Notes: generated by a model not told the origin, from the sequence alone. DNA of 64,000 nucleotides from CAVTQY01 sp963736975 (GCA_963736975.1 CAVTQY010000001.1:558001-622000); one strand, 5' to 3'; numbered from the stretch's first letter, positions 8,630 to 17,470 are shown. Made by a program: numbers and translations.

Positions 8630-9718
8630 TCAATCCTGAGGTCGGGACTGGAGAGCGGGCAAGATCACGTCGCGTACTACCGCCATCGGCGGCCGCGACT
8701 GGTCGGGTGCGTCGTAATTGCCGGCGGTGATCACGACGACCAGTTTCAAGCGCGGCACCATAACCAGGCGCTGACCGCCATTGCCGATGGCGCTGATGGT
8801 ATCTTCCCAACACACGCCGCCCACGCCGTCGTTCATTGCCACGGCGCCAAGGTACCAATGGTAGCCGTAGCGGCGGCCATCCGGCATCGAAACTGCCGGC
8901 CTGACGGAGGCCGCGATCCAGTCCGGCGGCATCACCTGCCGGCCGTTCCAACGCCCGTCGTGCAGCATGGCCACGCCGATCCGGGCAAGGTCGCGCGGCG
9001 ACATCCGCAGCCCCGAGGCTGCAAGCGCCACGCCGTCGGCGCCGCATTCCCATTCGGTATGCGTGATCCCGAGCGGGTCGAACAATGCCTCGCCGGCGAA
9101 ATCGTGCAGCTTCCGGCCCACTCCCGTCGCGATCAGGCGCGCGAGCAGCGCGGTCGCTCCGCCGTTATAGGTCCAGCGCGTTCCCGGCGGGGTGACGATC
9201 GGCCGGTCCAATATGTAGCGGTAGCGATCGGGCGCGCGATCCATAGCGATCTCGCTGTTGCGCGGATCGGTATAGGGAATGGAAAGCTCGTCCCACTCCG
9301 TCCCGAGGGTCATGGTCAGCGCGTGTCCGACCGTCAGACGCTGCCGGGCGGGATGTTCCGCAAGCTCTGGATACTCGGGGAATTGTTCGACGAGCATCGC
9401 CTCGGGCGCTGGTACGCGACCGGCCGCGAAGGCGATCCCATACAGCAAACCGACGATGCTTTTGGTGACCGAGCGCAAGTCGTGCAGCGTGTCCGGTGCG
9501 AACCGAACCACGCCCAACGGCCTTGCGCGCGCCGCATCGGTACCGGCGAGATAACGCTCGAAGAAGATCCGGCCATCCCGAACCGCGACCACGCCATGCA
9601 GGTTCGGCAAAGTCCCGGCCTGGCGGGCGATCTCGAAGCGCTCCTCCAGATCGGGGGCGAAGCCGGCCCGCGGCGGGGTCGTGGTGCTCCAATCGGCGCC
9701 CGTGGCAGGAATTGTCAT
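8630..9718 (-). CDS. Serine hydrolase, beta-lactamase class C/esterase family
   Basis: A 362-residue protein with the catalytic SxxK motif SVTK (Ser83, Lys86) and the second motif YNG (Tyr184-Asn185), as in class C beta-lactamase-fold esterases and penicillin-recognising hydrolases. No signal peptide is visible, which favours a cytoplasmic esterase or peptidase over a true beta-lactamase. The third KTG-like motif is not obvious. A possible equivalent is the GNGGQ segment near residue 315. It follows the downstream-encoded hypothetical gene by about a dozen bases on the same strand. Substrate unknown. Confidence 0.85.
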   Translation of the reverse strand: MTIPATGADWSTTTPPRAGFAPDLEERFEIARQAGTLPNLHGVVAVRDGRIFFERYLAGTDAARARPLGVVRFAPDTLHDLRSVTKSIVGLLYGIAFAAGRVPAPEAMLVEQFPEYPELAEHPARQRLTVGHALTMTLGTEWDELSIPYTDPRNSEIAMDRAPDRYRYILDRPIVTPPGTRWTYNGGATALLARLIATGVGRKLHDFAGEALFDPLGITHTEWECGADGVALAASGLRMSPRDLARIGVAMLHDGRWNGRQVMPPDWIAASVRPAVSMPDGRRYGYHWYLGAVAMNDGVGGVCWEDTISAIGNGGQRLVMVPRLKLVVVITAGNYDAPDQSRPPMAVVRDVILPALQSRPQD

Positions 9719-9730
9719 CGCTCCGACGCG

Positions 9731-10294
9731 TCAGGCGGTGCGGGCCGGGATCGCGACACGCTCCGCCGGCGCTGAAGGCGTTTTGCCGGGGATGACGGCG
9801 GCGGAACGCTGCCCTTTCTCCCATCGTGGTGCAGCAGGGCCGCCCGTACGGACGACCGGCATCGGCGTGGGCCGGGACGGCGGAGTTGGAGCGGGCTGCG
9901 CGGGGTGGGTGGGCGTGGCGGCTGGCTTGGGCGCGATCAGCCCCTGTTGTTCGCGCAGCCGGCGCATGGTGGCATGCATCGTGCGGGTCAGCGAAACAGC
10001 GTTGCTGCGAAGGCGAGCGGCGACGTTATCCGGAACGTCGAGCGGAGCGGCACGGCGGAACGCATCCATAATGGCGTAATGCGCGGCGACCGTCTGCGCG
10101 GCGAGCATCGCCTGGAACGGGTCGGTGGGACGCAGCGCCAGCACGGCAAGCCGCGCCACGTTGCGTCGCGTGGCACGGTCCTGCTCGGTTTCGTTCGGCA
10201 GGGCAGGGCTGGCGTCCATGATCATGTCCAGCAGCGGTTCGAGAATGGCGGGGTCGAGATCGGCGGCGGCGGTCTGGGGAGAAGGGAGGGACAT
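9731..10294 (-). CDS. Hypothetical protein with helical core and Pro-rich tail
   Basis: I do not recognise a named family. The start at 10294 was chosen because GGAA lies upstream, and the longer frame to 10333 has no better site. The 187-residue product has an acidic N-terminus, a helical central region (roughly residues 20-125, with regular Leu/Ala spacing, ending in RRLREQQG) and a Pro/Thr/Ala-rich C-terminal tail that looks disordered. The length and helical pattern resemble small uncharacterised alphaproteobacterial proteins of plasmid or phage-neighbour type, but no motif identifies it. It is probably co-transcribed with the serine hydrolase downstream. Confidence 0.6.
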   Translation of the reverse strand: MSLPSPQTAAADLDPAILEPLLDMIMDASPALPNETEQDRATRRNVARLAVLALRPTDPFQAMLAAQTVAAHYAIMDAFRRAAPLDVPDNVAARLRSNAVSLTRTMHATMRRLREQQGLIAPKPAATPTHPAQPAPTPPSRPTPMPVVRTGGPAAPRWEKGQRSAAVIPGKTPSAPAERVAIPARTA

Positions 10295-10612
10295 GGGATG
10301 AAGGTTCCGGAGTGGATTTGGTTGCAATAGCATGTGGATAGGAATTTAGTCAATGAGAATTATGCGAGCGCGCCCGCACATTGCGCGACGCGCTCGCATT
10401 GGGTGTTCCGTCGGCCGGATCAAAACGGAACGCTCGTCTCATAATCTGGATTAGCGAACAAAGAATAAACATTCTGGGGCGGCGGCATTTGGCTACGACG
10501 GCGCGCCCCCTCACCCCTCTCTCTCCCCCGCGGGCGGGGGAGAGGGGAAAGGTTGCGTTTTGACAGTAGGGTGGGGCTGTTCGCAGACTATGCGGCACGG
10601 AGAGGAAGGCAA
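10295..10612. other. Divergent intergenic region with palindromic repeat
   Basis: A 318-base region between divergently transcribed genes, so it should hold both promoters. It includes a palindromic repeat at 10510-10544 and an AT-richer block at 10440-10480. No operator or riboswitch is recognisable. Confidence 0.45.
10510..10544. repeat. Palindromic CCCTCACCC/CTCTCCC repeat
   Basis: Stem CTCTCCCCCGC (10521-10531) and GCGGGGGAGAG (10534-10544), preceded by CTCACCCCT. This is the same design as the repeat at 1464-1528, so at least two copies are dispersed in the window. Confidence 0.7.
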
Positions 10613-11497
10613 ATGGAAATCGCGCTGCGTCCGATCGCCAGGATCGGCTTCATCGGATTGGGCGTGATGGGCGAGCCGATGTGCGGGCACCTCGCCCATC
10701 GCGGTGGCCGTCCCGTGCTAGCGCACGACCTGCGTCGCGAGCCGCTGGAGCGGCTGGAGGCGGTCGGAGTCACCGCGGCCGAGCCGGCCGAGATGGCCCG
10801 ACGCTGCGATCTTATACTGATGTCACTGCCGGACGGGCGCGCGGTGCAGGCGGTGGTGGCCGAACTCGAACCCGCCCTTCAGCCCGGCCAATGCGTGGTC
10901 GATACAAGCACCTCGCCGGCGGCGGCGACGCGGGCGATCGGCGAGCGGTTGGCGGTGCAGGGCATCGCCTATGCGGACGCGCCGGTGGCGCGCACGCGGG
11001 AAGCCGCGGCGCGCGGCGAGCTTTCCATCATGGTTGGCGCCACCGAGCCAGTGTTCGCGCATATCCGCCCGGTGCTGGAAACGATGGGCACCGACGTCAC
11101 GCATTGCGGTCCGGTCGGCTGCGGCCAGGTGGTGAAGATCCTCAACAACATGCTGGTGTTCCAGAACACCGCTGCGCTTGCCGAGGCGATTGCGCTCGGC
11201 CGGCGCAATGGTGTGGCTCCGGAGTTGTTGCTGGCGACGATCGCCAAGGGATCGGGCGACAGTTTCGCGCTGCGCAGTCACGGCATGAAGGCGATGCTGC
11301 CGCGGGCATTTCCGGAGCGGGCCTTCTCCACGCGGTACGCGATGAAGGATCTCTCTTATGCGCTGGAGATGGCGGAGGCAGCCGGGCTCGAGGTGCCGGG
11401 CGCGCGACTGGCGATGGCGCGGCTGCAACAGGCCGAGCGGCAGGGCCACGGGGACGAGTACCATCCCGTGGTGCTGACGGTGATCGACCCGGACTAG
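10613..11497 (+). CDS. NAD(P)-dependent beta-hydroxyacid dehydrogenase (3-hydroxyisobutyrate dehydrogenase family)
   Basis: A 294-residue oxidoreductase. The N-terminal dinucleotide motif GFIGLGVMGEPM is diagnostic. It is followed by the substrate segment DAPVARTREAAARGELSIMVGA and the catalytic Lys in GQVVKILNNML. The start at 10613 is set by a strong AGGAAGG site. The family reduces or oxidises 3-hydroxyacids such as 3-hydroxyisobutyrate, tartronate semialdehyde or 2-(hydroxymethyl)glutarate. The DAPVART form departs from the usual DAPVSGG, so the substrate may be atypical. No pathway partner is adjacent: the next gene is a membrane protein of unknown function. Confidence 0.9.
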   Translation: MEIALRPIARIGFIGLGVMGEPMCGHLAHRGGRPVLAHDLRREPLERLEAVGVTAAEPAEMARRCDLILMSLPDGRAVQAVVAELEPALQPGQCVVDTSTSPAAATRAIGERLAVQGIAYADAPVARTREAAARGELSIMVGATEPVFAHIRPVLETMGTDVTHCGPVGCGQVVKILNNMLVFQNTAALAEAIALGRRNGVAPELLLATIAKGSGDSFALRSHGMKAMLPRAFPERAFSTRYAMKDLSYALEMAEAAGLEVPGARLAMARLQQAERQGHGDEYHPVVLTVIDPD

Positions 11498-11507
11498 CTC
11501 GGCAGCG

Positions 11508-12314
11508 GTGCGCGAGGCCGGGCAGGCGCTGTTTCTGTTGGTCATCCTGCTCGGCAGCAGCGGGATGGGGCTGCTTTTGCGGCCATTGCTGTCGGAACGG
11601 TTGCGCGACCGGGAAGCGATCGAAGTCGTGCAGCTCGTCATCACTATGCTGGTCACCTTCGCGGCCCTGGTGATGGGTCTGATGACGACGTCGGCGAAGG
11701 CATCGTTCGACACCGTGGGCAACGATCTTCGGGGGTTCGCCACGGAGATCATCCAGCTCGGCCGCCTCATGGAGGAGTATGGACCCGAGACGACGCCGAT
11801 CCGCGAGATGATGCGGGAATACACGGCCTCGGTCATCGCCACGACATGGCCGGAGCAAAGACTGCCACCCGGAAACGACTACTATCGCGACCTGCCGCGC
11901 GATCAGATCGAGAGCCCCGTGCTGGGCAACTTGCTTGAGCAGGTGGAGGTGAAGATCCGGTCCCTGCATCCTGCCGATCCCGTGCACGCGCGGCTGCTGA
12001 CCGATATGCTCAATCAGTTTGGCCGTGTCATGACACAGCGCTGGAAGCTGATCGAGGAAGCGCATCCCTCGATCTCGGCGCCATTCCTGATCGTGCTGGA
12101 TTTCTGGCTGGCGATCGTGTTCCTGAGTTTCGGCCTGAGCGGGCCGCGAAATCCGGTGTCCGGCGCCATTACCTTGCTGGGCGCTATTTCCATCGCCTCG
12201 GCGATGTTCATCATCCTGGAGCTGGATACGCCATTCACCGGCTTTATGACCGTGACGAGCCAGCCGATGCGGGATGCGCTGGCGCATCTGAGCGAGATGC
12301 AAACCCCGAAATAG
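11508..12314 (+). CDS. DUF4239-like membrane protein
   Basis: A 268-residue protein starting at GTG 11508, ten bases after the dehydrogenase stop. It has two N-terminal membrane helices (about 5-25 and 42-62), a long soluble middle (65-190), and two C-terminal helices (190-245). This 2+2 layout and the LTFAALVMGLM and SAKASF segments match DUF4239/bestrophin-like proteins of unknown function. A more typical relative is encoded at 40389-41177. The two share layout but not close sequence. Confidence 0.75.
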   Translation: MREAGQALFLLVILLGSSGMGLLLRPLLSERLRDREAIEVVQLVITMLVTFAALVMGLMTTSAKASFDTVGNDLRGFATEIIQLGRLMEEYGPETTPIREMMREYTASVIATTWPEQRLPPGNDYYRDLPRDQIESPVLGNLLEQVEVKIRSLHPADPVHARLLTDMLNQFGRVMTQRWKLIEEAHPSISAPFLIVLDFWLAIVFLSFGLSGPRNPVSGAITLLGAISIASAMFIILELDTPFTGFMTVTSQPMRDALAHLSEMQTPK

Positions 12315-12354
12315 GCACAAGTTATACTAACTGCCCGATGCGGCACTGGCGCGC

Positions 12355-12617
12355 TCAGACGAATTCCAGCCGCAGCTGCTTGCCGACCGCTGCAAGCTTT
12401 CGATCGTCACGTTGCTTTTGGCCTTCAAAATGCGACGACCTGAGCGCCGCTCGTATGCATGCGGTCGGCAAGATCGGCCTTTGTCATGCCTGGCGCTTCA
12501 TTTCTTCATTCAGCTGCCAAGCGACCACACGCGTGACCGCTTCGGCTTTCGCGGATGCCATCTTCATCGAGAAAGGCGTCAAGGGTCGTGCCCCAGTGTG
12601 GATTTCTTTTTGCTCAT
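12355..12617 (-). pseudogene. Decayed XRE-family antitoxin (HigA-like)
   Basis: No single frame is open, but reading across frames recovers a typical helix-turn-helix antitoxin. MSKKKSTLG is followed after a shift by TLDAFLDEDG, then ASAKAEAVTRVVAWQLNEEMKRQ, then MTKADLADRMHTS, then ILKAKSNVTIE, and a final KLAAVGKQLRLEFV with stop at 12355. At least four indels are needed. The start ATG overlaps the stop of a toxin tail (ATGA). Intact relatives bind operator DNA and neutralise a RelE/HigB-type toxin; this copy cannot. Confidence 0.75.
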
Positions 12618-12720
12618 GCCTGCATCTCCTTCATGCGCCGCCCTGCCAGATCGAGATCGGCGGCCGGCGTCTTCTGCGTCTTTTGATGAACCCTGCGCCG
12701 AATGCGAGCGGGGCAGTCTG
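12618..12720 (-). pseudogene. C-terminal remnant of a HigB/RelE-type toxin
   Basis: Minus-strand sequence ending TGA at 12616-12614 encodes HQKTQKTPAADLDLAGRRMKEMQA, the typical tail of phage-derived Gp49/HigB-like toxins. It overlaps the antitoxin start. The 5' part of the toxin is gone. The sequence runs directly into a common dispersed repeat (12718-12745) and then the end of the D-aminopeptidase gene. Confidence 0.65.
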
Positions 12721-12745
12721 GATACCGGCTTTCGTCGGTATGACG
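12718..12745. repeat. Dispersed CTGGATACCGGC...GGTATGACG repeat
   Basis: An imperfect palindrome ATACCGGC/GTCGGTAT flanked by CTG and GACGA. This is the widespread proteobacterial intergenic repeat whose shadow translation reads SSYRRKPVS. It marks the point where the toxin remnant is cut. Confidence 0.6.
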
Positions 12746-12757
12746 AAACAAGTGTCG

Positions 12758-14317
12758 TCAATCCGTGCGTGAGTAAGGCAGGCGGCGCGCCAGCCAGCAG
12801 CCCACGTCGATACCGGTGGCGCGGCCAGCGTCGTCGCGTCGGACGGCGAGGGTCCAGTCGCCAGGCGGCGTGTGGTCCAGGGCGCGCGGACAGGGAAGTG
12901 CCCAGGTGTCCGCGCCGATGGGGTCGAGCATCTCCATGCGGCCCTGGCCGAGAAAGCCGGAGAAGCTGCCATACAACGTGCCACCGGCGTCGGCGACCGT
13001 GAGCTCGGCGTCCAGTTCTTCGCAGCGATAACGGCCGGCGATGTCTGTTGGCGGGGTGCCGTTGCAAGCGCGCAGACGCGAGCTTTGGTTGTCATTCGGC
13101 CGGTCCATCCACAACCCGCCATCGCAGGGCCGCAAGCGCGCGCCGGCGCTGCGCGCTGTGCCTTCCGCCTGCAGATCGAGCCGGTCGGGATGATGGCCAT
13201 AGCGCAGATGCACCTGCCCGTTCGCCGCCATGTCGATGCGCACCGCGAGGCCGGTTTCGGGCTCGGTATAGGCGCCGAGCCAAGGCGGCGTCGGTCCGGC
13301 CGGCGGCGACGGACGGTTTTCGCCCAGCGCGGCGGCGAGCAGGTCCAGCGCCGCTTCATGCGCGTCGGCGAGATGGTTGAACATGACAACGACCGAGAGG
13401 CGTTCCGCGGGAACATACAGCCGATGGCTGCGCCAACCGCGCAGCGCGCCGCCATGGCCGGTGAACGCATGGCCGAACTCGGTTGCGCGGTTCAGTCCGA
13501 AGCCGTACGTGGCCGGGGTGCCGTCGGCGAAACTGACCGGAGCGGAAAGCCTGTTGTAGAGTGCCTCGGCGTCATCGCGCGTGGCGTCGATATACCGCTC
13601 CCAGGCGATCATGTCGTCGAGCGAGGCGCCCAGGCCGGCATCGCCGGTCCAGATTATGCGGTTCACCGCCGGGCGGAAACCGGTCGCCGGCGTGCCTTCA
13701 TAGCCTTGCGTGCCGTCCGGCATGGCTGCCGTGTCGGCGGCCAGCAGCGCGGTTTCCATGCCGGCGCGATCGAAGATGCGGGTGCGCAACAGCTCCGCGA
13801 AGCCGCGGCCGGTGCGGTCCTGCAAAATGTCCGAGAGAATACGGAAGTTCTGGTTGGCGTAGGAGTAGCGGGTGCCCGGTGCGAACTGCAGCGTTCGTGC
13901 GAGGCCGATGACGCGGGCGGCTTCGGCGTCGCCGAACGGTGCCTCGGCCGGCGAGCCGTGCAGCATCGCCAGCGCCCAGTAATCACGCAGTCCGGATTGG
14001 TTATGGCAGAGGTGCAGCGCACGCGGCGGTGCGCCTTGCAGCAGCGGCAGCCGGGCGCGCACGTCGCCGTCCAGCAGCGACGGATCGGGGAAGGCGTCCA
14101 GCACCACGGCGCAGGTGAACTGCTTGGTGATGGAGCACATGCGGAACAGCGTGTGCGGGGTGAACGGGATGCGCCGCTCGACATCGGCCCAGCCCCAGGC
14201 GTGGCGGATCAGCGTCTCGCCCTGCCGCAGCACCGCCGCGGCCCCGCCAGGTCCGGGATAGGCGCGGGGCAATGCGTCCAGAGCACGGTCGAGACGGGCG
14301 GCGAGAGAGGTTGTCAT
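12758..14317 (-). CDS. dap: D-aminopeptidase (serine, beta-lactamase fold)
   Basis: A 519-residue protein matching Ochrobactrum anthropi D-aminopeptidase (DAP, 520 residues) in length and motif positions. SITK gives Ser62/Lys65, YAN gives Tyr153/Asn155, and HGG lies at 288-290 (H287xG289 in DAP). The N-terminal catalytic domain is followed by two C-terminal beta-barrel domains (about 335-519) as in DAP. The family releases N-terminal D-residues (D-Ala, D-Ser) from short peptides, amides and esters, plausibly salvaging D-amino acids from cell-wall turnover. The start at ATG 14317 gives the DAP numbering. The gene stands alone next to decayed toxin-antitoxin sequence. Confidence 0.93.
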   Translation of the reverse strand: MTTSLAARLDRALDALPRAYPGPGGAAAVLRQGETLIRHAWGWADVERRIPFTPHTLFRMCSITKQFTCAVVLDAFPDPSLLDGDVRARLPLLQGAPPRALHLCHNQSGLRDYWALAMLHGSPAEAPFGDAEAARVIGLARTLQFAPGTRYSYANQNFRILSDILQDRTGRGFAELLRTRIFDRAGMETALLAADTAAMPDGTQGYEGTPATGFRPAVNRIIWTGDAGLGASLDDMIAWERYIDATRDDAEALYNRLSAPVSFADGTPATYGFGLNRATEFGHAFTGHGGALRGWRSHRLYVPAERLSVVVMFNHLADAHEAALDLLAAALGENRPSPPAGPTPPWLGAYTEPETGLAVRIDMAANGQVHLRYGHHPDRLDLQAEGTARSAGARLRPCDGGLWMDRPNDNQSSRLRACNGTPPTDIAGRYRCEELDAELTVADAGGTLYGSFSGFLGQGRMEMLDPIGADTWALPCPRALDHTPPGDWTLAVRRDDAGRATGIDVGCWLARRLPYSRTD

Positions 14318-14520
14318 GGGCGCAACTCTTGCGCTCAAGAGAGAGCGGGTAAAGACATTCGTAGAGGTGTTGTGTAACAGAAGGAGCAGGACGGCAGCCT
14401 AGCACCGGTCCGACGTACGGCGAGCAAGCGTTTGTTAATCGACCCAGGATTGCCGATCGCAGTACGTATTGATGGAGGCACGATGAGCCGCGGATGACTG
14501 GCGTGACATGAAGTTCTGTG

Positions 14521-14802
14521 ATGTGCCGTCGCGAGAGAGTTCTGACCGATCACATTCTAGAAGAGCTGGCGAGAGGACGGCGAACGTCGCGCCAGATGCG
14601 CGATGCATGGCGACGAGCCCGGAAGCTGACATTCACGCAAACGACCGGAAATTGGAACGATACGCCGACCGACAAGTTTGTCAATGAGCACGCTTGGGTA
14701 CTCGTCGATTTGCAGGAACGAGGTTACATCCGCAATCTCGGCGGCCCTGTAAACCAAGAGCTCTATGAACTCGTTTGCGCGAGCAAGATATCCAGCATAT
14801 GA
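14521..14802 (+). CDS. Small hypothetical protein
   Basis: An ORF of 93 residues (or 94 from 14518). The middle reads as alternating charged helix and a possible winged helix (RTSRQMRDAWRR, then VNEHAWVLVDLQERGYIRN), and the end has YELVCASK. The layout is suggestive of a small DNA-binding or restriction-associated domain but I cannot assign a family. It is convergent with the SNF2 pseudogene. Composition is less GC-rich than its neighbours, a possible sign of transfer. Confidence 0.45.
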   Translation: MCRRERVLTDHILEELARGRRTSRQMRDAWRRARKLTFTQTTGNWNDTPTDKFVNEHAWVLVDLQERGYIRNLGGPVNQELYELVCASKISSI

Positions 14803-14825
14803 CCAATTCTGGAACGTAAAAGGAC

Positions 14826-14842
14826 CCGACAACGATCGTCGG
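14826..14842 (-). terminator. Hairpin downstream of the SNF2 pseudogene
   Basis: Stem CCGAC/GTCGG. On the minus strand it is followed by GTCCTTTT, as in a rho-independent terminator. It sits between two convergent loci. Confidence 0.4.
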
Positions 14843-14843
14843 A

Positions 14844-16085
14844 TCAACCGAACAACGCCTCGATATCCGCCTCCGTGACGCTCAGTGCACCGCCCTGCTC
14901 GGCGGCCAAAATCCCAGCCACCAACGCCCGCTTGCGGGCCTTCAGCGTCTCCATTTTCTCCTCGATCGTGCCGAGCGAAACCAACCGGTGCACGAACACC
15001 TGCTTGTCCTGGCCGATGCGGTGCGCGCGGTCGGTCGCCTGGTCCTCCACCGCCGGGTTCCACCACGGATCATAGTGGATCACCGTATCCGCCGCGGTCA
15101 GATTGAGCCCCGTGCCGCCCGCCTTCAGGCTGAGCAGGAAAACCGGCACCTCGCCCGACTGGAATCGCCGGATCGGTAGCGCGAGCGGAATGACTTGGAC
15201 GAGCCGAGGAAACCGGGCGCGAGGAAGTCGAACACCGACCACAGCTCGCCGAGATGGTTCTCGAACGGCGTGCCGGACAGGCGAGCCGCTGGCGCGCGTT
15301 GAGCTGCGCCACGAGTTGCGTGGTCTCCGCGGCCGGATTCTTGATCGCCTGCGCCTCGTCGAGCACCAGGACGTGCCACTCCTGTGCCGCTAGCACCTCC
15401 TGGTCTCGCGACAACAGCTTGTAGGTGGTGACCACAAGGTCGTGGGCGGGAATCTCGCCGAAGCGCTCCTTGCGCGCCGGTCCGTGCAACGCTAGCAGTT
15501 TCAGTGACGGGGCGAAGCGCTCCGCTTCCAGGCACCAGTTGGGCACCAGGCTGGTGGGACAAACGATCAGGGCGGGGCGGTCCAGCCGGCCTTCGGCCTG
15601 TTCGATTGCCAGATGCGCCAGCGTCTGCACCGTCTTGCCCAGGCCCATGTCGTCGGCCAGCACGCCGCCGAGCCCGCTGCCGCGCAAAAATTGCAGCCAA
15701 TTGACGCCCTGCGCCTGATATGGCCGCAGCGTGCCATGGAAACTCCCCGGCAGTTCGGCGCGCGGGATCGCCCCGCCGGCTGCGCGGAGTTGACGGCCAA
15801 GCGCACGCAGCGCCTCGCCGCCCTGCCACACGAGATCCGGGACCGCTGCTTCCAGCCCGGCAAGGTCCGCCGCATCGAGCCGGGTGAAGCGGACGCCGGT
15901 CGGCTGCCCCTGGTCGAGGCCTCGACCAGGCTGCCATCCGCGGCAACCCCGATGCGACTGACGCGGTGCTGCGCCGCGTAACGTTGGCCGGCAATGAAGG
16001 ATTGTCCGCCGGTGGCGCGGATGATGTCGGTATCCGACGGACCGACCCACGGCCGCGCCGGTTGGACAGGTGCCAGCATATTCAT
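14844..16085 (-). pseudogene. SNF2-family helicase, internally deleted and frameshifted
   Basis: The start (ATG 16085) encodes the N-terminal segment seen before SWIM zinc fingers (IIRATGGQSFIAGQRY). At about 15910 the frame jumps to the region just before the helicase core (LRPYQAQGVNWL, DDMGLGKT Walker A, LDEAQAIKNP Walker B). A one-base deletion near 15285 shifts the frame before SGTPFENHLGELWS. At about 15190 sequence after GFLG joins to RRFQSGEVPVFLLSLKAGGTGLNLT, WWNPAVEDQATDRAHRIGQ and the end. Intact relatives have over 1000 residues; about 410 codons remain. Missing are the SWIM/middle region and most of the second RecA lobe. It cannot make an active remodelling ATPase. Confidence 0.88.
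15909..15930. repeat. Perfect 22-bp palindrome at a deletion junction
   Basis: CCTGGTCGAGG followed at once by its reverse complement CCTCGACCAGG, with no spacer. It lies exactly where the N-terminal segment of the SNF2 gene is joined to the pre-helicase segment. Confidence 0.7.
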
Positions 16086-16152
16086 GGCCCCGAGCCTAGC
16101 GCCGGGCTCGGAGTCGGCCAGCGGCGGTTTACGATGTCACGTCAGGGCTAAG

Positions 16153-17388
16153 CTAACCGCTGCTGGGCCGGACGATCAGGCACGGCATCGCCGCAGCGCT
16201 GAGCCGGGCGCAGGCTGCGGCAGCGGAATCGGCCGAAAGATTGGCCAACTGGGCACGGAACAACACGCTGTTGCCGAAGGGCTCGGTGGGGGTCACCTGC
16301 AGCCGGGCTGGGCCGAGGACATCCGGCAGTGCATGGCGTGCGGTGTTCGCCGCCCTGCGCGCCGACTCAGGCGAGCTGAATGCGCCGACCTGGATCGCCC
16401 AGGCGCCGGTTGCCGCAGCGGCTGCCGGAGGGGTGAACGGCGCCGCGGCGGGGATCGATGCCGGTTCGACCGGCGCCGCTTGCGGATGATAGAGCGCTGA
16501 TTGCGTTGCAAACGGTATTGGTCTGGTCAGCGGGACGGCGCTGATCGCCCGTTGCGGCGGCGACGCGCACGGGCGGGTCGGGTCATAGGCAGCGTCCGGG
16601 TCGCACACGCTGTTGGCGGATGCCATGACCACCGGCGCTTCGGCGGCAACCGGCACCTGCGGCGGCGTAGGAGCGGGTGTGCAGGGACGCGTCGGGTCGT
16701 AGGCGGCGTCCGGATCGCAGGCGCCGCTGGCCGAGGCCATCATCACGGGCGGCTGGGCGACATAGGCGCCGTTACCTGCATAAACGGAGAGCGGACCTGT
16801 CATCGGCGTGCTGTTGCCGAGCCGCGGCGCGATTGCGGTCAGGTAGCCGACGGTTTCATCCGGCAGCGGATCGCCGGTGGCGAGATACTCGTCCACCCGA
16901 GCGGGGCCGGCGTTGTAGGCGGCCAGGAAGCCCGGAGCGCCGTAACGGCCGTACATCTGGCGGATGTAGGCGGTGCCCGCGAAGATGTTGTCATGCGGCT
17001 CGAACGGGTCGTCGCCTAGGTTGTACTGTTCGCGCAGCGTCTCGTAGGTGCTGGGCATCACCTGCATGAGGCCCATGGCGCCGGCGGAGGACAATGCTTG
17101 CGCCTCGCCGGCGGATTCCTGGCGCATCACGGCACGGATCCAGGCTTCGGGCACGCCGAAGCGGGCCGAGGCCTGACGGATATAGGGTCCCCACGGATCG
17201 CCGGGCGGGCCGGGCGGCGGATAGAAACGGCCGGGCGCGAGGTGGAGCTGGCCGGTGCGAGTCACCGACTGGCTGGAGCATGCCGCCAGGACGGCGAGCG
17301 TGGCGGCCAGGATGAAGGCGGCGAACGGGCGGGGGATGAACCCGGCCGCCGGCGGAGGGGGCGGCCGGGTTTGCATCCGGACGGGCAT
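16153..17388 (-). CDS. Lytic transglycosylase (SLT domain) lipoprotein with SPOR domain
   Basis: A 411-residue cell-wall enzyme. The N-terminus has a lipobox (LAACS, near residue 37), so it is probably lipid-anchored. The SLT domain (about 65-185) has the catalytic Glu in MRQESAG followed by SSAGAMGLMQVMPSTY and the AYNAGPARV motif. A linker (about 200-310) holds two copies of a repeat ending CDPDAAYDPTRPC, each with two cysteines. The C-terminal SPOR domain (about 325-411, WAIQVGAFSSPESARR) binds denuded glycans at the division site. It probably cleaves peptidoglycan to 1,6-anhydro products at septa. Confidence 0.93.
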   Translation of the reverse strand: MPVRMQTRPPPPPAAGFIPRPFAAFILAATLAVLAACSSQSVTRTGQLHLAPGRFYPPPGPPGDPWGPYIRQASARFGVPEAWIRAVMRQESAGEAQALSSAGAMGLMQVMPSTYETLREQYNLGDDPFEPHDNIFAGTAYIRQMYGRYGAPGFLAAYNAGPARVDEYLATGDPLPDETVGYLTAIAPRLGNSTPMTGPLSVYAGNGAYVAQPPVMMASASGACDPDAAYDPTRPCTPAPTPPQVPVAAEAPVVMASANSVCDPDAAYDPTRPCASPPQRAISAVPLTRPIPFATQSALYHPQAAPVEPASIPAAAPFTPPAAAAATGAWAIQVGAFSSPESARRAANTARHALPDVLGPARLQVTPTEPFGNSVLFRAQLANLSADSAAAACARLSAAAMPCLIVRPSSG

Positions 17389-17470
17389 GGCAGTTGCCGA
17401 GGCGGTTAGGGTCCCGATACTGCGTGCAAAGGACGGCCCGTATCAATCTGATTCCGGGCCGAAATTACGA

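Noticed and set aside
8630..9718. Antibiotic-resistance beta-lactamase
   Set aside because: No signal peptide and no clear third motif; an esterase or peptidase is more likely.
12338..12772. 144-residue plus-strand frame
   Set aside because: The opposite strand explains the sequence as toxin-antitoxin remnants plus a dispersed repeat.
12872..14377. 501-residue plus-strand frame
   Set aside because: Antisense to the D-aminopeptidase gene; no recognisable domain.
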